From the NCBI GenBank assembly GCA_025363575.1, contig JANYDM010000073.1, positions 8,270 to 72,269 on the forward strand: DNA of 64,000 bases. The letters run 5' to 3'. Below are positions 16,906-27,080 of this stretch, one piece after another. The translations under genes were made by a program, and so were the position numbers. The notes below the pieces were generated by a model. The model had not been told where the DNA came from, made no database searches, and saw nothing but the letters and a program-made list of their open reading frames with translations. Source of the stretch: Betaproteobacteria bacterium (GTDB lineage Bacteria > Pseudomonadota > Gammaproteobacteria > Burkholderiales > SG8-41). Every line of letters starts with the position of its first letter. Positions within the stretch are counted from its first letter, which is position 1.

Positions 16906-17981
16906 AGCTCGCGCAGTGGCTCTCGAAAGACTTCCGCGTGTTCAACGTGTTCAGCTACATCACGTTGCGCGCGGTGTTGGCCTGTCTGACCGCGCTAGTG
17001 ATGACATTCATGGTCGGGCCGACCATGATCCGCCGGCTCACGTCGTACAAGATCGGCCAGTCAGTGCGTGACGACGGCCCGCAATCGCATCTGCCGAAAG
17101 CAGGCACGCCGACCATGGGCGGCGCGCTGATCCTGGTGTCGGTCGTAGTGACAACGCTGCTGTGGGCCGACCTTGAAAACCGCTTCGTCTGGGTCGTGCT
17201 CGCGGCGACCCTCGGTTTCGGTGTGATCGGCTGGGTCGACGATTACAAAAAAGTCGTGCATCGAAATCCCAAGGGCATGTCCGCTCGCGCGAAGCTGTTC
17301 TGGCAATCGCTGGTTGGCCTCACGGTGGCCTGCGTGATCGCTTTCAGCACCAACCTGCCGGCGCAAACCGAATTCATCGTGCCTTTTTTCAAAAACGTCG
17401 GCTATCCGCTCGGCGTGTTCGGCTTCATCACGCTGACTTATCTTGTAATCGTTGGCACCAGCAATGCAGTAAATCTGACGGACGGCCTCGATGGCCTCGC
17501 CATCATGCCGACGGTCATGATCGCGAGCGCGCTCGGCATATTTGCGTACGTCGCGGGCAACGCCGTGTTCGCCAAATATCTGGTTTTCCCCCATATACCG
17601 GGCGCCGGCGAGCTGACGGTGTTCTGCGGCGCATTGGCTGGCGCGGGCCTCGCGTTCCTGTGGTTCAACGCCTACCCGGCGGAAGTGTTCATGGGCGACG
17701 TGGGAGCACTCGCGCTGGGCGCCGCGCTCGGCACCATCGCCGTCATCGTGCGTCAGGAAATCGTGCTCTTCATCATGGGCGGCGTGTTCGTCGTCGAGAC
17801 CCTGTCGGTCATGCTGCAGGTCGCGTCTTTCAAGCTGACGGGCAAGCGCATTTTCCGCATGGCGCCGCTGCACCACCACTATGAATTGAAGGGATGGAAA
17901 GAGAATCAGGTCGTAGTGCGGTTCTGGATCATCACGATGATGCTGGTCCTCGTTGGTTTGTCGACGCTGAAGTTGCGCTAG
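16896..17981 (+). CDS. mraY: Phospho-N-acetylmuramoyl-pentapeptide transferase
   Basis: Integral membrane enzyme that transfers phospho-MurNAc-pentapeptide to undecaprenyl phosphate, making lipid I. 361 residues, about ten membrane helices. The catalytic Asp pair in WVDDYKK is at 115-116, [10 protein letters not shown] near 195, and the HHHYE motif ('[12 protein letters not shown]') near the C-terminus. GGAGGTCACCA gives a good ribosome site. The start region is preceded by two near copies of itself. Confidence 0.95.
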   Translation: MLLELAQWLSKDFRVFNVFSYITLRAVLACLTALVMTFMVGPTMIRRLTSYKIGQSVRDDGPQSHLPKAGTPTMGGALILVSVVVTTLLWADLENRFVWVVLAATLGFGVIGWVDDYKKVVHRNPKGMSARAKLFWQSLVGLTVACVIAFSTNLPAQTEFIVPFFKNVGYPLGVFGFITLTYLVIVGTSNAVNLTDGLDGLAIMPTVMIASALGIFAYVAGNAVFAKYLVFPHIPGAGELTVFCGALAGAGLAFLWFNAYPAEVFMGDVGALALGAALGTIAVIVRQEIVLFIMGGVFVVETLSVMLQVASFKLTGKRIFRMAPLHHHYELKGWKENQVVVRFWIITMMLVLVGLSTLKLR

Positions 17982-18004
17982 GACGCAGGGGCAGATGAAC
18001 GCAC

Positions 18005-19384
18005 ATGGATTTGCGGGGTAAAAAAGTCGTGGTACTCGGACTGGGTGATACCGGGCTGTCGATGGCGCGCTGGCTCGCGCGGCGCGGCGCGATCGTGTCC
18101 GTCGCCGATACGCGCGATGCGCCGCCGCATGCGGCATTGCTCGCGCGCGAGTTGCCGGATGTTGCGCTCGAACGCGGAGAGTTGCGTGCCGCGAGTCTGC
18201 GCGCGGCCGACATGATCGCGCTGAGCCCCGGCATAGACCGCCGCACGCCGGCGCTGGCGGACGCGATCGGACGCGGCATTCCAGTGGCTGGCGATGTTGA
18301 ACTGTTCGCGCAGGCGTTGCCGCATGCCGCACATCGCGTGCCGAAGATTATTGCCATCACCGGCACCAACGGCAAGAGCACGGTTACCCGCATGGCAGGC
18401 GACATCTGCGTGGCGGCGGGGCACGACACGATCGTTGCCGGCAACATTGGCACGCCGGTGCTGGATGCGCTGACCGATATCGAGAACGGCGCGCGCGCGC
18501 CCGCGATATTCGTGCTCGAGCTGTCGAGCTTCCAGCTGGAAAGCACGGCGTCGCTGGCCGCGGACGCGGCGACGGTGCTCAACATATCCGAGGATCACCT
18601 GGACCGCTACGACGGCATAGCCGGCTACGCTCGTGCAAAGTCGCGCGTGTTCAATGGCAAAGGCGCGCAGGTGCTGAATCGCCAGGATGAACGCAGTCGT
18701 GCTATGGCGCTCGCGGGCCGCGAAGTCGATACATTCGGCACCGACGCGCCCCTGGCGCAGGACGCCTGGGGCATCGCGCCGCACGAGCGCAGCCCGCAGC
18801 TGGCCCGCGGAAATGCGAAGTTGATGCCGACCGCTGCTATACCCGTTGCCGGGCTGCACAATGCGGCGAATGCGCTGGCGGCGGGTGCGTTGTGCCGCGC
18901 CATCGGCATCGCCGACGACGCAATCATCAGCGGCTGGCGCAACTTCAAAGGCCTGCCGCACCGCGTGGAAAACGTTGCGGTCATCGACGGTGTTACTTAC
19001 TACGACGATTCCAAGGGCACCAATGTCGGCTCGACTGTAGCCGCGCTGAATGGATTCTCGCAGCCCGTCGTGCTGATCGCCGGCGGCGACGGTAAAGGCC
19101 AGAATTTCGGACCGCTGCTCGCGCCGATCACGCAGCATGCGCGCGCTGTCGTGCTGATCGGCCGCGACCGCGAGCAAATCGCCGGCGCAATCGCCGGCTG
19201 CGGCGTTGCAGTCGAGCGCGCTGCCGATATGGATGAAGCCGTGCGACGCGCGCGCGCGGCGAGCCGCGAAGGCGACGTTGTGCTCTTATCGCCCGCCTGT
19301 GCGAGCTACGACATGTTCAGAAACTATGGGCACCGCGGCGAAGTTTTTGCCGCCGCAGTGAGAAAAGAGGCGGCCCGTGGCTGA
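18005..19384 (+). CDS. murD: UDP-MurNAc-L-alanine:D-glutamate ligase
   Basis: Adds D-Glu to UDP-MurNAc-L-Ala. 459 residues: N-terminal Rossmann-like domain ([20 protein letters not shown]), ATP loop ITGTNGKST at about 118-126, [10 protein letters not shown] and ISEDHLDRY in the central domain, and YYDDSKGTN and [12 protein letters not shown] in the C-terminal domain. Its end overlaps the ftsW start by eight bases. Confidence 0.95.
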   Translation: MDLRGKKVVVLGLGDTGLSMARWLARRGAIVSVADTRDAPPHAALLARELPDVALERGELRAASLRAADMIALSPGIDRRTPALADAIGRGIPVAGDVELFAQALPHAAHRVPKIIAITGTNGKSTVTRMAGDICVAAGHDTIVAGNIGTPVLDALTDIENGARAPAIFVLELSSFQLESTASLAADAATVLNISEDHLDRYDGIAGYARAKSRVFNGKGAQVLNRQDERSRAMALAGREVDTFGTDAPLAQDAWGIAPHERSPQLARGNAKLMPTAAIPVAGLHNAANALAAGALCRAIGIADDAIISGWRNFKGLPHRVENVAVIDGVTYYDDSKGTNVGSTVAALNGFSQPVVLIAGGDGKGQNFGPLLAPITQHARAVVLIGRDREQIAGAIAGCGVAVERAADMDEAVRRARAASREGDVVLLSPACASYDMFRNYGHRGEVFAAAVRKEAARG

Positions 19385-20555
19385 AGCGAGCACGATGTTT
19401 TATGCCGACGTGAAAAGCCGTCCGCCACCCGCGGAATTCGACCGCGCGCTGGCGTGGAGCGCGGCGCTGCTGCTCGCGCTGGGCCTGGTGATGGTTTATT
19501 CATCGTCAATTGCAATCGCCGAAGGCAGCCGCATGAGCGGCCAGCAGCCGACGTACTACCTGATGCGGCACTGCGTATTTCTCGCGCTCAGTATTTCCGT
19601 GGCGACGATCGCTTTTCAGCTGCCGACCCGCGCGTGGCAAAAAGCCGCGCCTTTCCTGTTCCTGTTCGGCGCCGGACTGCTCGTGCTGGTGCTGGTGCCG
19701 GGCGTGGGCCGCGAAGTCAACGGCAGCCAGCGCTGGCTTTCGCTGTTCGTGTTCAACCTGCAGCCGTCCGAGCTGATGAAACTCTTCGCGGTGCTTTACG
19801 CAGCGGATTACACCGTACGCAAGTCGGCGCATATGCACAGCCTTACCAAAGGATTCCTGCCGCTGTTCATTGTCATGCTGCTGGTCGGCGGACTGCTGCT
19901 GCGCGAGCCGGATTTCGGCGCATTCGCCGTGATCACCGTGATCGCGATGGGCATCCTGTTTCTCGGCGGCGTGAACTGGAAACCGTTCGCCGGCCTGATC
20001 GTGTTGTTGATGGTCGGTTTCGTCCTGCTGGTCTGGCTGTCGCCGTATCGCATGCAGAGGGTCGTTGGCTTCATGGACCCGTGGGCCGATCCGTTCGGCA
20101 AGGGTTACCAGCTGTCGCACGCGCTGATCGCTTTCGGCCGCGGCGAGTGGCTCGGTGTCGGATTGGGCGCCAGCGTCGAGAAATTGTTTTATCTGCCGGA
20201 AGCGCATACCGACTTTCTGCTCGCCGTGATCGCCGAAGAACTGGGCTTTGCCGGCGTGATGGTCGTGATTGGATTGTTCGTGACCCTGGTCGTGCGCGCG
20301 TTCGCCATTGGCCGTCAGGCTGCGGCGCTCGAGCGTAACTTTCCCGCGCTCGTCGCGCAGGGCATCGGGCTGTGGCTCGGCGTGCAGGCAATAATCAATA
20401 TGGGCGTGAACATGGGCGTGCTGCCCACCAAAGGGCTCACGCTGCCGTTATTGTCGTTCGGCGGCAGCGGCATCGCGGCCAATTGCTGTGCACTGGCAGT
20501 GCTGTTGCGCGTCGACTGGGAGAACAGGCAGCTGCTGCGGGGTGTGAAGGTATGA
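19377..20555 (+). CDS. ftsW: Septal peptidoglycan glycosyltransferase FtsW
   Basis: SEDS-family polymerase working with FtsI at the division septum. 392 residues with about ten membrane helices. Typical features are [12 protein letters not shown] in the first helix, the large periplasmic loop '[11 protein letters not shown]', '[12 protein letters not shown]' (the SEDS catalytic Asp region), and '[13 protein letters not shown]' near the end. GTG 19377 overlaps murD; ATG 19395 is an alternative. It runs into murG by an ATGA overlap. Confidence 0.94.
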   Translation: MAEASTMFYADVKSRPPPAEFDRALAWSAALLLALGLVMVYSSSIAIAEGSRMSGQQPTYYLMRHCVFLALSISVATIAFQLPTRAWQKAAPFLFLFGAGLLVLVLVPGVGREVNGSQRWLSLFVFNLQPSELMKLFAVLYAADYTVRKSAHMHSLTKGFLPLFIVMLLVGGLLLREPDFGAFAVITVIAMGILFLGGVNWKPFAGLIVLLMVGFVLLVWLSPYRMQRVVGFMDPWADPFGKGYQLSHALIAFGRGEWLGVGLGASVEKLFYLPEAHTDFLLAVIAEELGFAGVMVVIGLFVTLVVRAFAIGRQAAALERNFPALVAQGIGLWLGVQAIINMGVNMGVLPTKGLTLPLLSFGGSGIAANCCALAVLLRVDWENRQLLRGVKV

Positions 20556-21625
20556 GCGCACCGCGCACCATCATGATCATGGCTGGCGGCACCGGCGGTC
20601 ATATATTTCCTGCGCTGGCGGTTGCGGAGCAGTTGCGCGCGCAAGGCTGGCGCATCGTATGGCTGGGCGCCAGGACCGGCATGGAAGCAACGCTGGTTCC
20701 GTCCAAAGGCTATGCAATGGCATGGATCAGCATGACCGGCGTGCGCGGCAAAGGCGCGCTCCGGTTTGCGCTGCTGCCGCTGCAACTGCTGATTGCGTTT
20801 TGGCAGAGCGCGCGCGCGATCCTCGCGTATCGTCCGCACGTCGTTCTCGGCATGGGCGGTTACGTGTCGTTTCCTGGCGGCATGATGGCAGCGCTGTTGA
20901 ATCGTCCGCTGGCGATCCATGAGCAGAATTCCGTTGCGGGCCTCGCGAACAAAGTGCTGGCCAGAATTGCCGACCGCGTACTCGCTGGATTTCCGTCGCC
21001 GTTTGTATCGACGGCGGCAATCTGGACCGGCAATCCGGTGCGCGACGCTATCGCGCATGTTGCGGCGCCGGCGGCGCGCTATCGCGGACGCTCCGGTGCG
21101 CTGCGGCTCACGGTCATCGGCGGGAGCCTCGGCGCACAGGCATTGAATGACGCAGTCCCGCAGGCGCTGGCGTTGCTGCCCGAAAAAGAACGTCCGCTGG
21201 TTACCCATCAGGCCGGCACGCGTCACCTCGCGCAAGTCGAGGCCAACTATCAGCGCGCCGGCGTCGCTGCCACGCTTGTGCCGTTTATCGACGATATGGC
21301 GGCGCAATACGCGAATGCGGACGTGATTGTCTGCCGCGCGGGCGCTTCGACGATCGCCGAGCTCGCCGCCGCCGGCGTCGCCAGCGTGCTCGTGCCGTTT
21401 CCTCACGCCGTCGACGATCATCAGACGCATAACGCGCGTTTTCTGAGCGAGCGGGGCGCGGCTGTGCTCTTGCCGCAAGTTGAACTGACTGCGCAAAAAC
21501 TTGCCGACCTGCTGCGCGGCTTTACACGCGACGCATTGCTCGCCATGGCACAAAAAGCGCACGGCGTTGCCAAGCCCGATGCCACGCAGGCGGTGGCGGC
21601 CGAGTGCATGAGGTTGGCCGCATGA
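20552..21625 (+). CDS. murG: UDP-GlcNAc:undecaprenyl-PP-MurNAc-pentapeptide transferase
   Basis: Peripheral membrane glycosyltransferase that converts lipid I to lipid II. 357 residues, GT-B fold. The Gly-rich loop [14 protein letters not shown] is at 10-23, '[11 protein letters not shown]' and 'IHEQNSVAG' in the N-domain, and '[26 protein letters not shown]' is the UDP-GlcNAc site. ATG 20552 overlaps the ftsW stop. Its own stop overlaps a duplicated copy of the murC start rather than murC itself. Confidence 0.95.
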   Translation: MSAPRTIMIMAGGTGGHIFPALAVAEQLRAQGWRIVWLGARTGMEATLVPSKGYAMAWISMTGVRGKGALRFALLPLQLLIAFWQSARAILAYRPHVVLGMGGYVSFPGGMMAALLNRPLAIHEQNSVAGLANKVLARIADRVLAGFPSPFVSTAAIWTGNPVRDAIAHVAAPAARYRGRSGALRLTVIGGSLGAQALNDAVPQALALLPEKERPLVTHQAGTRHLAQVEANYQRAGVAATLVPFIDDMAAQYANADVIVCRAGASTIAELAAAGVASVLVPFPHAVDDHQTHNARFLSERGAAVLLPQVELTAQKLADLLRGFTRDALLAMAQKAHGVAKPDATQAVAAECMRLAA

Positions 21626-21783
21626 AATACAAAGTCAAACGCGTGCACATCGTGGGCATAGGTGGAGTCGCTGCGAACAGGAAGCAGGGACCCGTCACGT
21701 TTGTTGTGACGGGATGCGACCGTCCGCGAGTGGCGCCGGCCGCCGGATTTATCGTGACCTTCTGCAAAGGTGAGGCGCGATGA
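21622..21783 (+). other. Duplicated murC start as a coupled spacer ORF (53 codons)
   Basis: Begins with ATG overlapping the murG stop (ATGA). Its first 46 bases match the real murC start 158 bases downstream with three mismatches ([15 protein letters not shown] against [15 protein letters not shown]). After residue 15 it diverges into unrelated sequence, stays open, and ends with a TGA that overlaps the true murC ATG (21780-21783). It is a partial duplicate that keeps an ATGA coupling on both sides. Product function is doubtful. Confidence 0.5.
21691..21723 (+). repeat. Hairpin plus ATGCGACCGT element, copy 3
   Basis: CCCGTCAC-GTTTGTT-GTGACGGG (21691-21713) is a perfect eight-base-pair stem with a seven-base loop, followed by ATGCGACCGT as at 15181-15190. 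There is no T-run, so it does not look like a terminator. Confidence 0.5.
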
Positions 21784-23183
21784 AATACAAAGTCAAACGC
21801 GTGCACTTCGTCGGCATAGGCGGCTCCGGCATGAGCGGCATCGCCGAAGTGCTGCTGAATCTCGGCTTTGAGGTGAGCGGCTCTGATATCAACGACAGTG
21901 GCGTCACCCGGCGGCTCAAGAGCCTCGGCGCCAAAGTGGTAAAAGGCCATGCGACGGAGAACATTGCGGCGGCCGACGCGGTGGTCATCTCCAGCGCCGT
22001 CAAGGACGACAATCCGGAAGTAATGGCGGCGCGCGCGCAAAAGATTCCAGTGGTGCCGCGTGCGATGATGCTGGCTGAGTTGATGCGCTTGAAGCAGGGC
22101 ATCGCGGTAGCCGGCACGCACGGCAAAACGACGACGACCAGCCTCGTCGCCAGCATCCTCGCCGAGGCGGGCATGGACCCGACGTTCGTGATCGGCGGCC
22201 GCCTCGAAGCCGCCGGCTCGCACGCCAAGCTCGGCAGCGGCGAGTTCATCGTCGTCGAAGCCGACGAATCCGACGCGTCATTTCTGTTCCTTGCGCCGGT
22301 GGTTTCGGTGGTCACCAATATCGACGCCGACCACATGGAGACGTACGGCCACTATTTCGGCCGCCTGCGTCAGGCGTTTCTCGATTTCGTGCAGCGCCTG
22401 CCGTTTTACGGGACTGCTGTGCTGTGTGTCGATGATCCAAACGTTCGCGAAATCATGCCTGCCGTGACCAAGCTGATCACGACCTACGGCCTGTCGGAAG
22501 CCGCGCAGATTCGCGCGGTCGATCTCAAGCCCGATGGCGGGCGCATGCACTTCCGCGTGCGTCGTACCAATACACGCGGGAAAAAACTCCCCGACCTCGA
22601 CGTGACGCTCAACCTCGCCGGCGCCCACAACGTGTTGAATGCGCTGGCCGCAATCGCCGTCGGCATGGAAGTCGGTGCGTCAGACGCCGCGATAGTCAAA
22701 GCCCTCGCGGACTTTAAAGGCGTGGGCCGGCGCTTTCAGCGTTACGGCGAAATCGCTTTGCCGGCCGGCGGCCACTACACGCTTATCGACGACTACGGTC
22801 ACCACCCCGCGGAGATGGCGGCGACGCTGGCCGCGGCGCGAGGTGCATTTCCGGGACGCCGGCTGGTGCTGGCGTTTCAGCCGCATCGCTATACGCGCAC
22901 GCGCGACTGTTTCGAGGATTTCGTGCGCGTGCTGGCGACCGTCGACGTGCTGCTGTTGACCGAGGTCTACGCCGCAGGCGAGTCGCCGATAGTGGCAGCC
23001 GACGGCCATGCCTTGGCGCGCGCGGTGCGCGTGCAGGGCAAGGGCGAACCCGTATTCGTCGAAAGCGTCGCGGATTTCCCCGAGGCTGTCGGTAAGGCGG
23101 TGCGGGACGGCGATGTCGTATTGACGATGGGCGCGGGATCGATAGGCACGGTGGCCGCGACGCTGAGCGGCGGGCAACGGTGA
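21780..23183 (+). CDS. murC: UDP-N-acetylmuramate:L-alanine ligase
   Basis: First Mur ligase, adding L-Ala to UDP-MurNAc. 467 residues: N-terminal Rossmann motif [20 protein letters not shown] loop [11 protein letters not shown] at about 110-120, [21 protein letters not shown] and '[15 protein letters not shown]'. The full-length copy begins at 21780; the near-identical ATG at 21622 belongs to a truncated duplicate and is out of continuous frame with the enzyme. Confidence 0.95.
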   Translation: MKYKVKRVHFVGIGGSGMSGIAEVLLNLGFEVSGSDINDSGVTRRLKSLGAKVVKGHATENIAAADAVVISSAVKDDNPEVMAARAQKIPVVPRAMMLAELMRLKQGIAVAGTHGKTTTTSLVASILAEAGMDPTFVIGGRLEAAGSHAKLGSGEFIVVEADESDASFLFLAPVVSVVTNIDADHMETYGHYFGRLRQAFLDFVQRLPFYGTAVLCVDDPNVREIMPAVTKLITTYGLSEAAQIRAVDLKPDGGRMHFRVRRTNTRGKKLPDLDVTLNLAGAHNVLNALAAIAVGMEVGASDAAIVKALADFKGVGRRFQRYGEIALPAGGHYTLIDDYGHHPAEMAATLAAARGAFPGRRLVLAFQPHRYTRTRDCFEDFVRVLATVDVLLLTEVYAAGESPIVAADGHALARAVRVQGKGEPVFVESVADFPEAVGKAVRDGDVVLTMGAGSIGTVAATLSGGQR

Positions 23184-23193
23184 AACGAACACG

Positions 23194-24096
23194 ATGAATA
23201 TGGCGGCGCAGAAAAATTTGCTGTGGGGCGAACGCCGGCGCAATGAGCCGATGGCCCGCCACACGAGCTGGCGCGCGGGCGGCACCGCCGATCACGCGTA
23301 CGTGCCGGTCGACCTCGAGGACATGCGCCTCTATCTCGCGTCCCTGCCGCGCGACGAGGCGGTCTACATCGTTGGGCTCGGCAGCAATCTGCTGGTGCGC
23401 GACGGCGGCCTGCGCGGCACCGTGATATTTACGCATGGCGCCTTAAAAGAAATCCGCTTTGAAGGCAATGCAATCTACGCCGAAGTCGGCGTGCCGAGCC
23501 CCAAGCTTGCGCGTTTTGCCGCAATGCATGCGCTGGTCGGCGCGGAATTCATGGCCGGCATACCCGGCACCATAGGCGGCGCGCTGGCGATGAACGCCGG
23601 CTGCTATGGCGGCGAAACCTGGGGCATCGTCGAGAGCGTCACTACGTTCGACCGCACGGGACAACTGCGGCAGCGCACGCCTGCAAACTACCGGATCGGC
23701 TATCGCAGCGTCGCGTTGTGCGAGGGCGGTGAAGAATGGTTCGCCGCGGCCCGCTTCAAGCTCGTGTCCGGCGACGGCGCCAAATCGCGCACCACCATCA
23801 AGCAGCTGCTCGAGAAGCGCATCGCCGCGCAGCCGCTCAATCTGCCGAACGCCGGCTCGGTATTCCGCAATCCGCCCAACGACCACGCCGCGCGCCTTAT
23901 CGAAGCGTGCGGACTCAAAGGCCGCGTGCAGGGCGGTGCAATGATTTCGGAGAAACATGCGAACTTCATTGTGAACACCGGCGGCGCGACTGCCGCCGAT
24001 ATCGAGACACTGATCGAGACCGCGCAGCGCGCCGTCCACGAGAAGTTCGGCATCGGGCTGGAACGGGAAGTGCGGATTGTGGGCGAAAAGGCATGA
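23194..24096 (+). CDS. murB: UDP-N-acetylenolpyruvoylglucosamine reductase (type I)
   Basis: FAD-dependent reduction of UDP-GlcNAc-enolpyruvate to UDP-MurNAc. 300 residues. [16 protein letters not shown] opens the FAD domain, '[16 protein letters not shown]' and '[20 protein letters not shown]' bind FAD, and '[10 protein letters not shown]' carries the catalytic Ser. It lies 10 bases after murC and overlaps ddl by ATGA. Confidence 0.94.
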   Translation: MNMAAQKNLLWGERRRNEPMARHTSWRAGGTADHAYVPVDLEDMRLYLASLPRDEAVYIVGLGSNLLVRDGGLRGTVIFTHGALKEIRFEGNAIYAEVGVPSPKLARFAAMHALVGAEFMAGIPGTIGGALAMNAGCYGGETWGIVESVTTFDRTGQLRQRTPANYRIGYRSVALCEGGEEWFAAARFKLVSGDGAKSRTTIKQLLEKRIAAQPLNLPNAGSVFRNPPNDHAARLIEACGLKGRVQGGAMISEKHANFIVNTGGATAADIETLIETAQRAVHEKFGIGLEREVRIVGEKA

Positions 24097-25016
24097 GCCC
24101 GAATCCCGCCAGCTTCGGCAAAGTTGCGGTCCTCATGGGCGGTTCATCCGCCGAGCGGGAAATCTCGCTGATGTCCGGCACGGCCGTGCTCGCGGCGCTG
24201 CGCCGCAAAGGCGTGGACGCGCATGCGTTCGACCCGTCTGAACGGGCGCTGTTCGAATTGAAAAGCGACGGCTATGCGCGCGCTTTCATCGTGCTGCATG
24301 GCCGCTTCGGCGAAGACGGCACGGTGCAGGGCGCGCTCGAGGTAATGGGTATTCCTTACACCGGCAGCGGCGTGATGGCCTCGGCCTTGTGTCTCGACAA
24401 GCTGCGCACCAAGCTGATCTGGCAAGCCTCGGATATCCCGACGCCGCGTCACGCCGTGCTGACGGCGGCCAGTGATTGGTCGGCCATCGCGCAAACCCTC
24501 GGCTTGCCGCTCATCGTGAAACCGGCGCACGAAGGATCGAGCATAGGTCTCACCAAAGTCGCCAGCATAGAAAGAATCGAGCCTGCCTACGAGCTCGCGG
24601 CGAAGTGCGACACCCTGGTGCTCGCGGAGGAGTTCGTCGCGGGACGCGAGCTGACGGCAGCGTTTCTCGGTGACCGCGCGCTGCCCCTGGTCTGCATCGA
24701 AGCGCCGGAGGGTAACTACGACTATCAGAACAAGTATTTCACCGACGACGTGAAATATCGCTGCCCGAGCGGGTTGCCAGCAGCGCAGGAGAGCGCATTG
24801 CAGGACATGGTCATGCGCGCGGCGGCGGCCCTCGGTTGCGCGGGATGGGGGCGCGCTGACCTGATGCTGCGAGCAGACGGCAAACCCTTCCTGCTTGAGA
24901 TGAATACCGCGCCGGGCATGACGGGCCATTCACTGGTGCCGATGGCGGCGCGCGCCGCGGGCATTGAGTTCGACGACCTGGTGTTTAGGATTCTGGAGCT
25001 GGCCCATGTGGGATAG
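24093..25016 (+). CDS. ddl: D-alanine--D-alanine ligase
   Basis: ATP-grasp enzyme making the D-Ala-D-Ala dipeptide used by MurF. 307 residues (DdlB size). It shows [17 protein letters not shown] at the N-terminus, '[16 protein letters not shown]', '[15 protein letters not shown]' nucleotide loop, '[14 protein letters not shown]', and [12 protein letters not shown] with the metal ligands. ATG 24093 overlaps the murB stop; longer upstream readings are murB sequence in another frame. Confidence 0.95.
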   Translation: MSPNPASFGKVAVLMGGSSAEREISLMSGTAVLAALRRKGVDAHAFDPSERALFELKSDGYARAFIVLHGRFGEDGTVQGALEVMGIPYTGSGVMASALCLDKLRTKLIWQASDIPTPRHAVLTAASDWSAIAQTLGLPLIVKPAHEGSSIGLTKVASIERIEPAYELAAKCDTLVLAEEFVAGRELTAAFLGDRALPLVCIEAPEGNYDYQNKYFTDDVKYRCPSGLPAAQESALQDMVMRAAAALGCAGWGRADLMLRADGKPFLLEMNTAPGMTGHSLVPMAARAAGIEFDDLVFRILELAHVG

Positions 25017-25761
25017 GCCCGACATTCTCAACGGCATATCCGGCGCGCTGTTTGCGGCGGCGTTTGCGCTCGTCGCCTATGCAACTGTGCACTACGCAAT
25101 GCGGCTGCCGGTGTTCCCCTTGCGCGAAGTACGCATCACCAACGCCCTCGCTCACGTCACGCCGGAGCAGCTCGAAGCGATAGTCGCGCGCGAGGTGCAC
25201 GGCAATTTCTTTACGGTCGATCTGGAAAGCGCGCGCAGCGGCTTCGAAAAACTGCCGTGGGCGCGCAATGTAAACGTGCGGCGGCAATGGCCTGACCGGC
25301 TCGACGTCACGCTCGAGGAGCACGTTGCGCTGGGCCGCTGGGGCGGCGGCGCCGCCCTCGTCAATACATTCGGCGAATTGTTTACGGCCGCAGCGGACGG
25401 CGCGCTGCCTTTGTTTGTCGGCCCGCCTGGCAGCGCCCGGGAGATCGCCATTCAATACGTTTACTTTCAGCGCAGTCTGAACGCGATCGGCCAGACGCCC
25501 GTGCAGATACAGGTGTCGCCACGGCGTGCATGGCAGCTGCGGCTGGCGAGCGGCGTCACACTCGAGCTTGGACGCGAAGACGTCGAACCGCGGCTCGACC
25601 GGTTTATCGCCGTTTACCCGCGCACGATAGGCCGTTTGCAGCGCCGTATCGCGTACATCGACTTGCGTTACGCCAACGGCTTTGCCGCGGGCATACCCGA
25701 ACTCGCGCGCGAGCCCGTCGACAAACCGCCCAACCGCAAACAGGCGCGCGCCGCCGGATGA
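25006..25761 (+). CDS. ftsQ: Cell division protein FtsQ
   Basis: Bitopic divisome protein linking early and late division proteins. 251 residues: short cytoplasmic N-terminus, one membrane segment (about 12-32), the POTRA domain ('[21 protein letters not shown]') and the beta domain ending in '[16 protein letters not shown]'. ATG 25006 follows GGAG and overlaps the ddl end by 11 bases; an upstream ATG would add residues that lie wholly inside ddl. Confidence 0.92.
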   Translation: MWDRPDILNGISGALFAAAFALVAYATVHYAMRLPVFPLREVRITNALAHVTPEQLEAIVAREVHGNFFTVDLESARSGFEKLPWARNVNVRRQWPDRLDVTLEEHVALGRWGGGAALVNTFGELFTAAADGALPLFVGPPGSAREIAIQYVYFQRSLNAIGQTPVQIQVSPRRAWQLRLASGVTLELGREDVEPRLDRFIAVYPRTIGRLQRRIAYIDLRYANGFAAGIPELAREPVDKPPNRKQARAAG

Positions 25762-25777
25762 CAGCAAAGAGGAATTG

Positions 25778-27016
25778 ATGAGCAAGACCAAGGAAGCCAA
25801 AAACCTGATCGTCGGTCTCGACATCGGCACGTCGAAGATCGCCGCGATCGTCGCCGAAATCAAGGTGGACGGCACGTTCGAAATCATCGGCATGGGAGGC
25901 CATCCTTCGAAGGGCCTGCGCAAAGGCGTAGTCGTCAACATAGAAGCGACGGTGAATGCCATCCAGCGCGCGCTGGAAGAAGCGGAGCTGATGGCGGATT
26001 GCAAAATCAGCGAGGTCTATACCGGCATCGCGGGCAGCCACATCAAGAGCATCAATTCACGCGGCATGGTGGCAATCAAAGACCGCGAGGTGACGCAGCA
26101 GGATGTCGAGCGCGTAATCGAAACCGCGAAAGCGATCCCGATTCCGACCGACCAGCAGGTGCTGCACATCCTGAACCAGGAATTCATCGTTGACGGGCAA
26201 GGCGACGTGCGCGAGCCGCTGGGCATGAGCGGAGTGCGGCTCGAGGTTAACGTGCATATCGTGACGGGCGCTGTCTCGGCTGCACAGAACATCGTGAAGT
26301 GCGTGAGGCGCTGCGGCCTCGAAGTGCGAGATCTGATCCTGCAGCCGCTTGCGTCAGCGACCGCAGTCGTTTCCGAGGATGAAAAGGACTTGGGCGTCTG
26401 CCTCGTTGACATCGGGGGCGGCACCACCGACATCGCAATCTTTACGCAAGGCGCGATCCGCCATACGGGGGTAATTCCGATCGCGGGCGACCAGATCACC
26501 AACGACATCGCGATGGCGCTGCGCACGCCGACCAAGGACGCGGAAGACATCAAGCGCCGTTATGGCTGCGCGCTGAAGCAGCTCGCCGATCCGCAACAGA
26601 TGGTCGACGTGCCGGGCATCGGCGAACGGGGCGCGCGCCAGTTGTCGCGGCAGACGCTCGCCGAAGTCATCGAGCCGCGCATCGAGGAACTTTATTCGCT
26701 GGTGCAGGCAGAACTGCGCCGCTCGGGCTATGAGGAACTGCTGTCGTCGGGAATCGTTCTGACCGGCGGCTCAAGTTCGATGCAAGGCATGGTTGAGCTC
26801 GGGGAGGAGATTTTTCACATGCCGGTGCGCATCGGCCAGCCGCAGTATCACGGCGGACTGTCGGAAGTCGTGCGCAATCCGCGCTACGCGACCGCGGTCG
26901 GCCTGCTGCTGCTGGGGTTGCAGCAGCAGCGCCAGCACGATCTGCAGCACGCACAACTCGGCTCGCTGGCGGGACTGATCGAGCGCATGAAGAGCTGGTT
27001 CAAAGGAAATTTTTGA
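25778..27016 (+). CDS. ftsA: Cell division protein FtsA
   Basis: Actin-like ATPase that tethers FtsZ to the membrane. 412 residues. It shows IVGLDIGTSKIAAIVAEI (phosphate 1), 'VCLVDIGGGTTDIAIF' (phosphate 2), 'IVLTGGSSSMQGM' (adenosine motif), and an amphipathic C-terminal helix 'LIERMKSWFKGNF' for membrane binding. ATG 25778 is preceded by AGAGGAATTG. The 64-base gap to ftsZ contains AGGTTCGTA twice. Confidence 0.95.
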   Translation: MSKTKEAKNLIVGLDIGTSKIAAIVAEIKVDGTFEIIGMGGHPSKGLRKGVVVNIEATVNAIQRALEEAELMADCKISEVYTGIAGSHIKSINSRGMVAIKDREVTQQDVERVIETAKAIPIPTDQQVLHILNQEFIVDGQGDVREPLGMSGVRLEVNVHIVTGAVSAAQNIVKCVRRCGLEVRDLILQPLASATAVVSEDEKDLGVCLVDIGGGTTDIAIFTQGAIRHTGVIPIAGDQITNDIAMALRTPTKDAEDIKRRYGCALKQLADPQQMVDVPGIGERGARQLSRQTLAEVIEPRIEELYSLVQAELRRSGYEELLSSGIVLTGGSSSMQGMVELGEEIFHMPVRIGQPQYHGGLSEVVRNPRYATAVGLLLLGLQQQRQHDLQHAQLGSLAGLIERMKSWFKGNF

Positions 27017-27080
27017 GGTTCGTATTTTTAAGGTTCGTAGATTGGAATTTTGTCTTTTTCTTTAGCCACTGGAGGTAACA

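Noticed and set aside
17061..18332. 423-codon open frame on the minus strand over mraY and murD
   Set aside because: It lies opposite two certain genes, is His- and Arg-rich and matches no family; it is a shadow of GC-rich codon use.
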